Origin: Alphaproteobacteria bacterium MarineAlpha9_Bin3
Lineage (GTDB): Bacteria; Pseudomonadota; Alphaproteobacteria; TMED109
Length of the DNA stretch: 64,000 nucleotides
NCBI GenBank assembly: GCA_002937655.1
Contig: PTKH01000003.1
Location: 1-64,000, forward strand
Direction: 5' to 3'
Positions 22,725 to 32,593 of this stretch are shown in pieces (the first letter of the stretch is position 1; every line of letters begins with the position of its first letter). The notes beneath the pieces are model-generated. The model saw only the letters and a list, made by a program, of their open reading frames with translations. It was not told the DNA's origin and did not search any database. The translations under genes were made by a program, and so were the position numbers.

Positions 22725-23203
22725 GAGAAATTTTTAATAATTTTATTAAATTTTTTAAAAACCTTTTTATAAACATTTTTTCTAAATTTAGTTACATTAT
22801 CTTGAATATTAGTATCTAGCTCCCATTTCCATTCTGAAAATTCAGCTTGATTATTTATATTAATATTAATTTCATCATCATTACCGTAGAAGTAAAATAG
22901 AAACCATTTCTGCATTTGGCCAATAAATTTTCCATTCCATTTACTTTTAGCTATGCTTGTAGGAAGCTCATATTTTATCCATTCATTAATACTATAAATA
23001 TTCTTTATACTTTTGATGCCAGTTTCTTCATAGGCTTCTCTAATAGCTGCTTGAAGAGCAGTTTCATCGTGATCTATTCCTCCTTGTGGAAGCTGCCACG
23101 CATCTTTAGTCTTTACATCTATTCTTTTTCCGCACCAAATTTTTTTGTCGGAATTAAATATCACAATGCCTACATTAGGCCTATATAAATTTTTATTAGG
23201 CAT
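22721..23203 (-). CDS. rppH: RNA pyrophosphohydrolase (Nudix)
   Basis: This 160-residue Nudix hydrolase begins MPNKNLYRPNVGIVIFN, the RppH/IalA opening. It carries WQLPQGGIDHDE and an intact Nudix box at residues 41-63 (G41, E47, R55-E56, E59-E60, G62). RppH removes pyrophosphate from RNA 5' ends to start mRNA decay. Its start lies 8 nt inside the ctpA 3' end, implying coupling. ctpA-rppH adjacency is usual in alphaproteobacteria. Confidence 0.93.
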   Translation of the reverse strand: MPNKNLYRPNVGIVIFNSDKKIWCGKRIDVKTKDAWQLPQGGIDHDETALQAAIREAYEETGIKSIKNIYSINEWIKYELPTSIAKSKWNGKFIGQMQKWFLFYFYGNDDEINININNQAEFSEWKWELDTNIQDNVTKFRKNVYKKVFKKFNKIIKNFS

Positions 23204-24500
23204 CCTTATTTTTATAAAGTGATATTCCTTCTAATAAATCCAAGGCTCTATTTAATTGATAATCTATCTTCTTTTTTTCATCACTTTGCTTAGAAATATT
23301 TTGTTTTTCTTTAATTTCATCTAAGTTTTTATTACTTTCTGTAGGATTTTCTAAATGACCTTTTAAATCACTTTCTTTTCTATTAGAAAAAGACTTAATT
23401 TCTTCTATTTTAGCTTGGTTAACTGTTATGTCTGGAGATATTCCTGTTGCTTGTATTGATTTTCCTGAAGGTGTGTAATATCTTGCAGTTGTTAAGCGCA
23501 TAGCTGAATCCCTTTGAACAGGAATTATTGTTTGGACTGATCCTTTCCCAAATGAAGTAGTACCCATTATTATGGCTCTTTTATGGTCTTGTAGTGCTCC
23601 AGCTACAATTTCTGATGCGGAGGCTGAACCTCCATTTATTAATACAACTATAGGTAATCCATTAGAAATATCACCCTTTGTTGCATTAAATTTTTGCTGG
23701 CCACTTTTTTTTCTTCCTCTCGTAGAAACTATTTCCCCTCTTTCTAAGAATGCATCCGAAACAGCCACCGCTTGGTTTAAAAGTCCTCCAGGATTATTTC
23801 TTAAGTCTAAAATTACTCCTGTAATATCATCACCTATTGCATCTGTTAATTTATTTATATTTTTTATAAGGCCTGATTCAGTTTTTTCATTAAAAGAAGT
23901 AATTCTTAAATAAGCAGCATTTCCTTCTCTCCTTGCTCTCACAGATTGAACCTTGATCTTATCTCTAACAATAACAATATCAAAAGGTTCAAGATCTCCT
24001 CTACTAATTTTAATGGTGATCTCTGTATTAACTTTACCACGCATTTTATCTACTGCGTCTCCAAGGGTCATACCATAAACAGATTCACCATCAATTTCTA
24101 TAATAAAATCACCTGCTTGGACTCCAGCTTCAAAGGCTGGTGTATCATCGATTGGTGATACAACTTTTACAAAGCCATCTTCCATTGAAACCTCAATGCC
24201 TAAACCTCCAAATTCTCCCTTAGTTTGAACTTGCATATCTTTAAAAGTATCTTCATTCATAAATGAAGAGTGTGGATCTAGTGACTGAAGCATGCCTTCA
24301 ATAGCTGCTTCAATTAATTCTTTATCACTGACTTCTTCAACATATTCTCTTCTTACTCTTTCATAAACTTCTCCAAACATATTTAGCTGTTGATAAACAT
24401 TAGTTTTCTTATCTTCAGCAATAGCCTTGAAAGAAAAGGAATGTAAAATTGCTATAGCTATAAAAATCATAGCAAGTTTTTTGAAATTTAATTTATTCAT
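23196..24500 (-). CDS. ctpA: Carboxyl-terminal processing protease (S41A)
   Basis: This 434-residue protein has an N-terminal signal/anchor (LNFKKLAMIFIAIAILHSFSFKAIA) and a PDZ domain (GGLGIEVSMEDGFVKVVSPIDDTPAFEAGVQAGDFIIEIDG). The peptidase core has the nucleophile serine in GGSASASEIVAGAL and the lysine base in GTTSFGKGSVQTI. The C-terminus (~375-420) is a charged, low-complexity segment. It degrades periplasmic proteins marked by their C-termini. The murein hydrolase activator gene often found next to it is missing, and the following 177 bp are non-coding. Confidence 0.94.
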   Translation of the reverse strand: MNKLNFKKLAMIFIAIAILHSFSFKAIAEDKKTNVYQQLNMFGEVYERVRREYVEEVSDKELIEAAIEGMLQSLDPHSSFMNEDTFKDMQVQTKGEFGGLGIEVSMEDGFVKVVSPIDDTPAFEAGVQAGDFIIEIDGESVYGMTLGDAVDKMRGKVNTEITIKISRGDLEPFDIVIVRDKIKVQSVRARREGNAAYLRITSFNEKTESGLIKNINKLTDAIGDDITGVILDLRNNPGGLLNQAVAVSDAFLERGEIVSTRGRKKSGQQKFNATKGDISNGLPIVVLINGGSASASEIVAGALQDHKRAIIMGTTSFGKGSVQTIIPVQRDSAMRLTTARYYTPSGKSIQATGISPDITVNQAKIEEIKSFSNRKESDLKGHLENPTESNKNLDEIKEKQNISKQSDEKKKIDYQLNRALDLLEGISLYKNKDA

Positions 24501-24677
24501 TTTATATTACCCTTTTTTTGATACCTTAAATAATAAATTTAACCTTATAACTTATCAAGTAGATGTACGGCTTTCAATATACAATTAGATTTATTTAATT
24601 TATTATACCTATTTTTTAATCATTATAATAGGTGATAGTAATTAAAAAAATGTAAAAGCGTGAATGCTCATAATATA

Positions 24678-25028
24678 TTAAACATTATCTTTTAAATTCA
24701 GATCATTTGGAGCCAACCACATCTTATCTAAATTATAAAATTCTCTTACCTCTGGTCTAAATAAATGAACTATTACATCTCCTACGTCTACTAAAACCCA
24801 ATCCCCATTTTTTTGTCCTTGTGTAGAAAATATTTTAAAACCCAACATTTTAAGTTTTGAATTAATTTGGTTTGAGAGTGCATTTACATGACGCGTAGAA
24901 GTTCCCGTAGCAATTATCATGTAATCAGCAAGTGAAGATTTACCTTTTAACGGAATAGAAACGATATCTTCTGCTTTTCCATCATCTAAAATTTTTTCTA
25001 TATGGTTATTTAAATTATTATTTTTCAT
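24678..25028 (-). CDS. rsfS: Ribosome silencing factor
   Basis: This 116-residue protein of the RsfS/DUF143 family has LADYMIIATGTSTRHVNALSNQI near residue 33 and GDWVLVDVGDVIVHLFRPEVREFYNLDKMW near 78. Both are hallmark segments. It binds uL14 and blocks subunit joining under starvation. It follows nadD by 21 nt in the same direction. Its usual downstream partner rlmH is not present before ctpA. Confidence 0.93.
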   Translation of the reverse strand: MKNNNLNNHIEKILDDGKAEDIVSIPLKGKSSLADYMIIATGTSTRHVNALSNQINSKLKMLGFKIFSTQGQKNGDWVLVDVGDVIVHLFRPEVREFYNLDKMWLAPNDLNLKDNV

Positions 25029-25049
25029 AGAAATAAACTACCTTACTAA

Positions 25050-25667
25050 TTATGTTAAATTTCTGATATTAGTTGAAGATATAGGGTTTTTACAATTATG
25101 AATAAACTGCCAAGATGGAGGACGTGTATTAAAAATTGATTTTGAGTTTTTTCTTTTATGTAGTTTTGAAAAATAGCGTTTACCCGCAATAGAGTTAATA
25201 ATAGAATAAGAATATACTCCTCTATCAAAAACTGCAATAGGCATAGTATTGAAAATACTTTTCCAATTAAACCACTTATCAATTTCTTTAAGGTTATCAG
25301 CTCCCATTAACCATATAAATTTAGTTCCTGCATACCTTTTTACTATTATTTTAAGTGTTTTAGCTGTTAAATTTGTATTAAACTTAGTCTCAAGGTCCCC
25401 AACTCTAATTTTATATCTATTCGATATGCTTTTTGCATGTTTAATTCTTACTTTTACATTATTTTTTATTAAAGTAGTTTTTAGAGGGTTTTGTGGACTA
25501 ACCAACCACCAAACTTCATCTAATCTAAATATTTTTAAAGCAATATTAGATATGTACAAATGGCCTTCGTGAGCTGGATTAAATGATCCTCCTAAAATAC
25601 CAATCTTCATATTTCTTCTTTTGGTAATACCAATATTTCTATTATAATTTTTATCTTTTATTTCCAA
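25050..25667 (-). CDS. nadD: Nicotinate-nucleotide adenylyltransferase
   Basis: This 205-residue nucleotidyltransferase has GGSFNPAHEGHLYIS near residue 25 (the HxGH motif), SPQNPLK, WLMGADNL and C-terminal SSTNIRN. It adenylates nicotinate mononucleotide in NAD synthesis. The TTG start at 25667 has AAGG 9 nt upstream inside the proA end. ATG 25610 (MKIGILGG) is the alternative and would remove a 19-residue basic extension that alphaproteobacterial NadD proteins often have. Confidence 0.92.
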   Translation of the reverse strand: MEIKDKNYNRNIGITKRRNMKIGILGGSFNPAHEGHLYISNIALKIFRLDEVWWLVSPQNPLKTTLIKNNVKVRIKHAKSISNRYKIRVGDLETKFNTNLTAKTLKIIVKRYAGTKFIWLMGADNLKEIDKWFNWKSIFNTMPIAVFDRGVYSYSIINSIAGKRYFSKLHKRKNSKSIFNTRPPSWQFIHNCKNPISSTNIRNLT

Positions 25668-25669
25668 GT

Positions 25670-26932
25670 TTATGGCCTTACCTGACCATTACCTCTAAGT
25701 TGGTATTTATAAGTAGTCAACTGTTCTAAACCTACAGGACCTCTCGCATGAAGTTTTCCTGTAGCTATTCCCATTTCAGCACCCATTCCAAATTCTCCTC
25801 CATCAGCATATTGTGTTGAAGCATTGTGAAGAACAATAGCGCTATTAACTTCATTTAAAAAGATTTCAGCAGTTTCATTATTTTCAGTAATTATAGCATC
25901 TGTATGATTAGATCCATACGTTTCAATATGTTTTATAGCTTCTGAAACATCATTTACAGTTTTAATTGATATAATTTTATCTAGATATTCTGTAGCCCAA
26001 TCTTCTTCTGTTGCCTTCTTAATATTTTCATTTAAAGGCTGAATACTATTATCTCCTCTAACTTCACAGCCTTGATTTATTAAATTTTTAACTATATCTG
26101 GAAGAATACTATCTATTATTTCCTTATGGCACAGTAGTGTTTCTGTTGCCCCACATATTCCTGTTCTTCGCATTTTAGCATTCATAACGATATTTAAAGA
26201 CATTTCTTTACTCGCTTCTTTATCTATGTATGTATGACAAAGTCCGTCTAAATGAGATAAAACTGCTATTTTACTTTCCAATTGTACACGTGCAATTAAA
26301 GATTTTCCTCCTCTGGGTATTATTAAGTTGATATATTTGTTCATACTTAATAATTCTCCAACCGCCTCTCTATTGATAGTATTTACAATTTGCACACAAT
26401 CTTCAGAAATATTTGATTTTTGTAAACCTTTTTTTATAGAATTAACTATAGCTACACTAGAATTAAAACTCTCAGAACCTCCACGCAATATAATAGAATT
26501 TCCAGATTTTAAGGAAAGTGCGCTAGCATCAGCTGTAACATTTGGTCTAGATTCATAAATAATACCGATAACTCCTATAGGAACTCTTTTTTGACTCATA
26601 TTAATTCCATTTTTTGGTGTCCAATTCTTTATTTCAGAACCTATGGGATCTTCCAAAAGTATAATATTGTGTATACCTTGAATCATATCGTTTATTCTAG
26701 CTTCATTAAGAATCAATCTATCTAATAAAGCTCCAGAAACATTATTTAATTTTGCCGAGTCAATATCCTTAGAATTTGCTTTCAAAATATCATGTTTATC
26801 AGTTTTAATTTGTGTAGCAATTAGTTTAAGAGCCTCATTTTTATCTTTGGAACTAGAGTGAAATAAATTTTTTGAAGCTTCTTTAGCTTTAATACATATC
26901 TCTTCAATATGTTTTTTTGTATTAGTTTGCAT
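25670..26932 (-). CDS. proA: Gamma-glutamyl phosphate reductase
   Basis: This 420-residue aldehyde dehydrogenase-fold protein has GVIGIIYESRPNVTADASALSLKSGN and the catalytic cysteine in MRRTGICGATETLL. C-terminal FGMGAEMGIATGKLHARGPVGLEQLTTYKY is diagnostic of ProA. It reduces gamma-glutamyl phosphate to glutamate semialdehyde, the second proline step. proB lies 15 nt upstream and nadD starts 2 nt after the stop. Confidence 0.96.
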   Translation of the reverse strand: MQTNTKKHIEEICIKAKEASKNLFHSSSKDKNEALKLIATQIKTDKHDILKANSKDIDSAKLNNVSGALLDRLILNEARINDMIQGIHNIILLEDPIGSEIKNWTPKNGINMSQKRVPIGVIGIIYESRPNVTADASALSLKSGNSIILRGGSESFNSSVAIVNSIKKGLQKSNISEDCVQIVNTINREAVGELLSMNKYINLIIPRGGKSLIARVQLESKIAVLSHLDGLCHTYIDKEASKEMSLNIVMNAKMRRTGICGATETLLCHKEIIDSILPDIVKNLINQGCEVRGDNSIQPLNENIKKATEEDWATEYLDKIISIKTVNDVSEAIKHIETYGSNHTDAIITENNETAEIFLNEVNSAIVLHNASTQYADGGEFGMGAEMGIATGKLHARGPVGLEQLTTYKYQLRGNGQVRP

Positions 26933-26947
26933 TATAAAAAATCTTTC

Positions 26948-29103
<2,156 letters not shown>

Positions 29104-29166
29104 TTATTAAACCATCTTAATAGAGCTATCTAAAATTTAAGGTTCAAAATTGCTTATATCTTTTAT

Positions 29167-29421
29167 TTAGATGCTTTCTACTCTAATTATTTTTCTTTTA
29201 TTAAGGCCATGCATAAAAGAAACTTTCCCATCTATGAGAGCAAATAATGTATGATCTTTACCCATTCCTACATTTTCTCCCGGATGAAACTTGGTTCCTC
29301 TTTGTCTGACTATAATATTACCAGCTTTTACGATTTCACCACCATATTTTTTAACTCCAAGCCTTCTACCTGCGGAGTCTCTTCCATTATTTGATGATCC
29401 ACCTGCTTTTTTATGTGCCAT
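29167..29421 (-). CDS. rpmA: 50S ribosomal protein bL27
   Basis: This 84-residue protein begins [29 protein letters not shown] and has [21 protein letters not shown], both diagnostic of bL27. Its N-terminus reaches the peptidyl-transferase centre. It has no Firmicutes-type N-terminal cleavage extension. It lies 19 nt after rplU. Confidence 0.98.
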   Translation of the reverse strand: MAHKKAGGSSNNGRDSAGRRLGVKKYGGEIVKAGNIIVRQRGTKFHPGENVGMGKDHTLFALIDGKVSFMHGLNKRKIIRVESI

Positions 29422-29440
29422 TTAGCTTACTCCTTTTTAG

Positions 29441-29896
29441 CTATTTTTTTTTAGCTGTAGGTTTTTTAGCTACATCTTTTTTTCTAGTTGTAGTTTTCTT
29501 TACTGCTTCTGTTTTTTTAGCTGTTTTAACTTCAGTTGATTTTTTAGTCTTATCTTTAGATAACGTTTTATCTGCAATTTTCTTTAAATCAATAGATTCT
29601 ATTCTTATCGCCGTTAAATCTTGTTTATGACCTTTCTTTCTTCTATAATTATGTCTTCTTTTTTTCTTAAAAACTAGTAATTTTGGCCCTCTTGTCTGCT
29701 CTATAACTTCACCAGTTACTGTGGCATTTTTTAATTCACTTTCTTCAACATGAATCTTAGCGCCTTCACCCATCATAATGATATTATCAAATTTTACTTT
29801 ACTTCCGCTTTCTCCAATAATTTTTTCTACTAAGATTACATCTCCTGCAGATACTTTATATTGTTTTCCACCACTTTTTAATACTGCGTAATTCAT
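29441..29896 (-). CDS. rplU: 50S ribosomal protein bL21 with basic C-terminal tail
   Basis: This 151-residue bL21 starts MNYAVLKSGGKQYKVSAGD and has KKRRHNYRRKKGHKQDLTAIRI near residue 78. About 45 residues after the conserved fold form a Lys/Thr/Ala-rich tail (TEVKTAKKTEAVKKTTTRKKDVAKKPTAKKK), a low-complexity extension common in alphaproteobacterial bL21. It is first gene of the rplU-rpmA-obgE block, with a good promoter about 100 bp upstream. Confidence 0.97.
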   Translation of the reverse strand: MNYAVLKSGGKQYKVSAGDVILVEKIIGESGSKVKFDNIIMMGEGAKIHVEESELKNATVTGEVIEQTRGPKLLVFKKKRRHNYRRKKGHKQDLTAIRIESIDLKKIADKTLSKDKTKKSTEVKTAKKTEAVKKTTTRKKDVAKKPTAKKK

Positions 29897-30003
29897 GTCT
29901 CTTCCGAATACTTTATTGTTAATAAAATCTTGTCGTTTTTAATGCACATTAATATAAAAATGATTTTTGTGCTATAAAAATAGTATAAATTATAAGAAAT
30001 CGA

Positions 30004-30032
30004 ATAATATATGTTTGTTATACTACTTTCAA
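30004..30032 (-). promoter_or_regulatory. Sigma-70-type promoter for rplU-rpmA
   Basis: On the minus strand TTGAAA (30032-30027) is separated by exactly 17 nt from TATTAT (30009-30004). Transcription would begin near 29997 and give a leader of roughly 100 nt before rplU. The leader has no obvious terminator. Match quality and position support it, but it is not experimentally defined. Confidence 0.6.
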
Positions 30033-30060
30033 CATTTAATTTATTTTTTTTGGGATATAT

Positions 30061-30375
30061 ATGACTATCAATTCTGAGATAATAGTTACAGCTTTAATCA
30101 AGATGGCTAATAAAAATTTTATAGATGCTTATTTAATTAAGAGAGGAGATATTAATGCTGGAGAAATATTTTTAAAGGTAAGTAATTGTAAAGGTTATTC
30201 TATGCTTTATTCTTATCGTAAGTCTAAAATAAAAAAGCCTTGGGAGGTTTACGGATTTGAAAGATGGCAAATTGATGCCGATATAAATAAAAAAATAGAT
30301 AATATTGTAAAAGTAGATTCAGATATTTGGGTTGTAGAAATTGAAGATAAAGACGGAACTTTTTTTAATATATGA
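30061..30375 (+). CDS. DUF1491-family protein
   Basis: This 104-residue protein resembles the alphaproteobacterial DUF1491 family in size and layout: an N-terminal helix (IIVTALIKMANKNFIDAYLIKRGDINAGEIFLKV) with the RGDxxAGxIxLKV pattern, a central GYSMLYSY strand, and a W-rich end (FERWQIDAD, DIWVVEIED). No function is known to me. It is divergent from rplU, sharing a 164-bp intergenic region. TTGGGA just upstream may serve as ribosome-binding site. The family call is by recollection of the pattern and is moderately sure. Confidence 0.6.
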   Translation: MTINSEIIVTALIKMANKNFIDAYLIKRGDINAGEIFLKVSNCKGYSMLYSYRKSKIKKPWEVYGFERWQIDADINKKIDNIVKVDSDIWVVEIEDKDGTFFNI

Positions 30376-30403
30376 AGGGGAGACTTAAATTAAGACCCCC
30401 CTT
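30375..30403. terminator. Possible bidirectional terminator hairpin
   Basis: The sequence AAGGGG-(AGA)-CTTAA-A-TTAAG-(ACC)-CCCCTT forms an imperfect stem between the convergent DUF1491-like gene and the secreted propeller gene. There is no clear T-run on the plus side, so termination strength is doubtful. Confidence 0.35.
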
Positions 30404-30415
30404 ATGTTTATTAGC

Positions 30416-31645
30416 TTATCTGCAATCAAATGAACTAGAAACTGCTAAAACAGTTACATCGTCATCACCTGGAGTATTATCTCTAGCTGTTAACTCAGGA
30501 ACTACAATCATATAGCTGCCATCACTCATTTGTCTTATAGCCACATCAGCAGGACCTGAAAGTTCTTGGTTAGGAACTAGCTCTAAAGTAGTAGCTTCTT
30601 TACCAATACAATTAACATACAGTCTAGCTGGAATGTCGCCTCTAATCTGAGAATTTACCATAGTCCCTTGTGCAGTGAAATCTAATCCATCTAAGGCACC
30701 TAAATTTCCATCCATAGGGGCTGGTAAAGTTTTCATATCACTTATTGCATAAATACCACCATTTGCTGGATCAGGTGCACCTGCAACAGGTCCAACTGTA
30801 TTTACATATACCATTCCATCAATTGGTGAGACTTCTACGCCATCTGGGTTACCAGGAATAGCAAGAAACTCTGGCATTGTTGGTGCTTTTTTGCCAGAAG
30901 CCATAGCATCTAAGCTATCTACTGATATCTTCCATAATCCACCAGCGCCATCCCATGGAGGATCAAATTGAGCTCCACCAAATGCAGTATCTGCTACAAA
31001 TAAATTACCAGATTTATCAAAACCTAAAGCATTTATTAAGATAATTGGGCTTCCAGTTATTTCTTCAAAAACTGAGCCAGCACCAGTATCTATTTCACCT
31101 AAAATTTTTCCATCTACATTAAATGCTAAAAGTTTAGATCTCATTCTATTTCTATCAGTGATAGTTTTTCCATCCTGATCTACAATTGGTGCAGCACCAA
31201 CGCAAACCCATATTGTTCCAGCAGGAAACATTCCAGTAGAAACAGGGAGTACTCCCATACCTAAAGGCGAGCTGATACCAGTGATAAGTTTTTCTTCAAC
31301 CATTGTAAGTGTTCCATTACTATTTACACTTAGTTTACTAATATAACCTTCATTTTCAGTCCATGAAAATCCTGCTCCTCTATCTCCAATTTCTGCAGAA
31401 TTTGAAATAAATACAAATTTTCCATCATGACTAAATATAGCTCCTTCTGGATTATCAAAGTTACTAAGAACTTGCTTAACAACAGCTGATGTAGAATGTA
31501 CTCCAGCATGAATATCAGATTTAGGTGTATAGTCTGTATTGGCTGCTTTAGACTCATAAGATGCAAAAAATATCATTAAAGCTAATAATATAATGCCTGT
31601 GATTGTCATAGACAGTAATATTTTCTCTTTTGTTGTCATATACAT
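30416..31645 (-). CDS. Secreted/anchored SMP-30-like beta-propeller protein
   Basis: This 409-residue protein has one N-terminal hydrophobic segment (ILLSMTITGIILLALMIFFA) followed by AANTDYTPKSD, so it is exported or membrane-tethered facing the periplasm. The rest is propeller-like, with repeated blade strands (GKFVFISNS, GNLFVADTAFGG, GMVYVNTVG). Residues matching the SMP-30/gluconolactonase metal site can be proposed: E in DNPEGAIFS, N in NALGFDKSGN and D in NPDGVEVSPIDG. Lactonase-like chemistry is possible but unproved. Only a few cysteines are present, one near the C-terminus. AGGAA stands 5 nt before ATG. It is divergent from a peroxiredoxin gene across two Fur-like boxes, so iron or oxidative-stress control is likely. 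Confidence 0.7.
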   Translation of the reverse strand: MYMTTKEKILLSMTITGIILLALMIFFASYESKAANTDYTPKSDIHAGVHSTSAVVKQVLSNFDNPEGAIFSHDGKFVFISNSAEIGDRGAGFSWTENEGYISKLSVNSNGTLTMVEEKLITGISSPLGMGVLPVSTGMFPAGTIWVCVGAAPIVDQDGKTITDRNRMRSKLLAFNVDGKILGEIDTGAGSVFEEITGSPIILINALGFDKSGNLFVADTAFGGAQFDPPWDGAGGLWKISVDSLDAMASGKKAPTMPEFLAIPGNPDGVEVSPIDGMVYVNTVGPVAGAPDPANGGIYAISDMKTLPAPMDGNLGALDGLDFTAQGTMVNSQIRGDIPARLYVNCIGKEATTLELVPNQELSGPADVAIRQMSDGSYMIVVPELTARDNTPGDDDVTVLAVSSSFDCR

Positions 31646-31702
31646 AAATTTTCCTTTATTTTATTCCCAACTTTAAATCTATGTACCTCTCTCTCCGTTT
31701 AT

Positions 31703-31723
31703 GAGAATGAGAATCATTCTCAT
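31703..31723. promoter_or_regulatory. Fur-like operator 1
   Basis: GAGAATGAGAATCATTCTC (31703-31721) matches 16 of 19 positions of the classical Fur consensus GATAATGATAATCATTATC. It includes the perfect 7-1-7 palindrome TGAGAAT-C-ATTCTCA (31708-31722). It lies directly downstream of a minus-strand TATAAT (31732-31727), over the expected start point of the propeller gene, a repressing position. Confidence 0.7.
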
Positions 31724-31726
31724 TAA

Positions 31727-31757
31727 ATTATAGTATACAATAATAAAAAATATTCAA
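31727..31757 (-). promoter_or_regulatory. Possible promoter of the propeller gene
   Basis: The minus strand has TATAAT at 31732-31727. A TTGAAT at 31757-31752 could be the -35, but the spacing is 19 nt, longer than ideal. The -10 match and the adjoining operator are the main support. Confidence 0.4.
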
Positions 31758-31777
31758 TTGTAAAATTTAAATATAGC

Positions 31778-31800
31778 ATGAGAATGATTATCATTCTCAT
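31778..31800. promoter_or_regulatory. Fur-like operator 2 overlapping the peroxiredoxin promoter
   Basis: ATGAGAATGAT-T-ATCATTCTCAT is a perfect 11-1-11 palindrome. Its 19-bp core (31780-31798) matches 16 of 19 positions of the Fur consensus. The last base of the palindrome is the first base of the TTGACA -35 element, so binding would block polymerase. The two operators are 74 bp apart, centre to centre. Confidence 0.75.
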
Positions 31801-31828
31801 TGACAATACCTTTAATCTTTTGTATAAA
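31800..31828 (+). promoter_or_regulatory. Near-consensus sigma-70 promoter for the peroxiredoxin gene
   Basis: TTGACA (31800-31805), a 17-nt spacer and TATAAA (31823-31828) give a promoter one base from consensus. Start is expected near 31835, leaving a leader of about 130 nt to ATG 31969. Confidence 0.75.
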
Positions 31829-31883
31829 GTATATGAAGTAAGTATAAAATTAACAATTTATATGACACTTCTTAATTTTTTTT

Positions 31884-31936
31884 TCTAGAATGTTTATTTT
31901 GAGTACCTCCATTGTAAGCATTCTAGATTTTTTTTT
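31884..31936 (+). terminator. Attenuator-like hairpin in the peroxiredoxin leader
   Basis: TCTAGAATG (31884-31892) and CATTCTAGA (31919-31927) form a perfect 9-bp stem with a 26-nt loop, followed by nine T (31928-31936). It lies inside the mRNA leader, about 32 nt before the start codon, so it would act as an attenuator rather than a gene-end terminator. The loop contains CCTCC (31906-31910), able to pair with the GGGAG ribosome-binding site. Confidence 0.5.
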
Positions 31937-31968
31937 ATATTTTTAATTCTATTTTTTTGGGAGAAATC

Positions 31969-32499
31969 ATGCTTATTGGAAAAACAATACCTAACGATAT
32001 AATATTTCATGTAAGAATTAGAGATGAGAGTTTAGGAGGAGATAATCCATATAAATGGACTACTCATACAACTAAAGATTATTTTGCAAATAAAAGAGTA
32101 CTTATTTTTTCTTTACCAGGAGCTTTTACACCTACTTGTTCAACATATCAACTTCCTGGATTTGAAGATAATTATGAAGAAATATTGAGACAAAATATAG
32201 ATGAGATATATTGTGTTTCTGTAAATGATTCTTTTGTAATGAATAAATGGGCAATAGATCAGGGTATTAAAAAAGTCAAACTTATCGCAGATGGTTCTGC
32301 AAAACTAACTAAAGAAATGAATATGTTAGTTGCAAAAGATAACTTGGGTTTTGGAATGAGGTCATGGAGATATGCAGCTTTAATTAATGATAGTAAAGTT
32401 GAAAAAGTATGGGAAGAAGAGGGTAAAATGGATAATTGTCCTGATGACCCTTATCATCATACTAACCCAACAAATATCTTGGCTGATATTAAAATATAA
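31969..32499 (+). CDS. Peroxiredoxin, Prx5/hybrid type
   Basis: This thioredoxin-fold peroxidase has SLPGAFTPTCSTYQLPGFEDNYEE, with the peroxidatic cysteine in PTCS, and CVSVNDSFVMNKWAIDQG, both characteristic of the Prx5 group. The ORF track begins at TTG 31957, but GGGAG (31959-31963) stands 5 nt before ATG 31969, which I take as the start (176 residues). It reduces hydrogen or organic peroxides using thiol donors in the cytoplasm. The promoter carries a Fur-like operator, which suggests induction when iron is low or repression is relieved by stress. A C-terminal PHHTNPTNILADIKI-type tail is normal. Confidence 0.88.
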   Translation: MLIGKTIPNDIIFHVRIRDESLGGDNPYKWTTHTTKDYFANKRVLIFSLPGAFTPTCSTYQLPGFEDNYEEILRQNIDEIYCVSVNDSFVMNKWAIDQGIKKVKLIADGSAKLTKEMNMLVAKDNLGFGMRSWRYAALINDSKVEKVWEEEGKMDNCPDDPYHHTNPTNILADIKI

Positions 32500-32593
32500 A
32501 ACCATATAAACTAACTATAATACCATTAAATGTATCAATATTAATTTATATATAATATATTAACAATAAACAAACATAATATAAGGTATAATA

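Larger units (their letters stand above)
31646..31968. other. Regulatory intergenic region between propeller and peroxiredoxin genes
   Basis: This 323-bp gap is the longest non-coding stretch in the window. It holds two Fur-like palindromes, divergent promoters, a peroxiredoxin leader of about 130 nt with a terminator-like hairpin, and the two ribosome-binding sites. No ORF or tRNA is seen in it. Confidence 0.8.

Noticed and set aside
23572-24158. Plus-strand ORFs opposite ctpA
   Set aside because: ctpA is a complete S41 protease in the other strand. These frames have no motif and no start signals.
31330-31566. 78-residue minus-strand ORF inside the propeller gene
   Set aside because: Out-of-frame overlap with a longer, motif-bearing ORF on the same strand. 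It has no ribosome-binding site and no recognisable domain.
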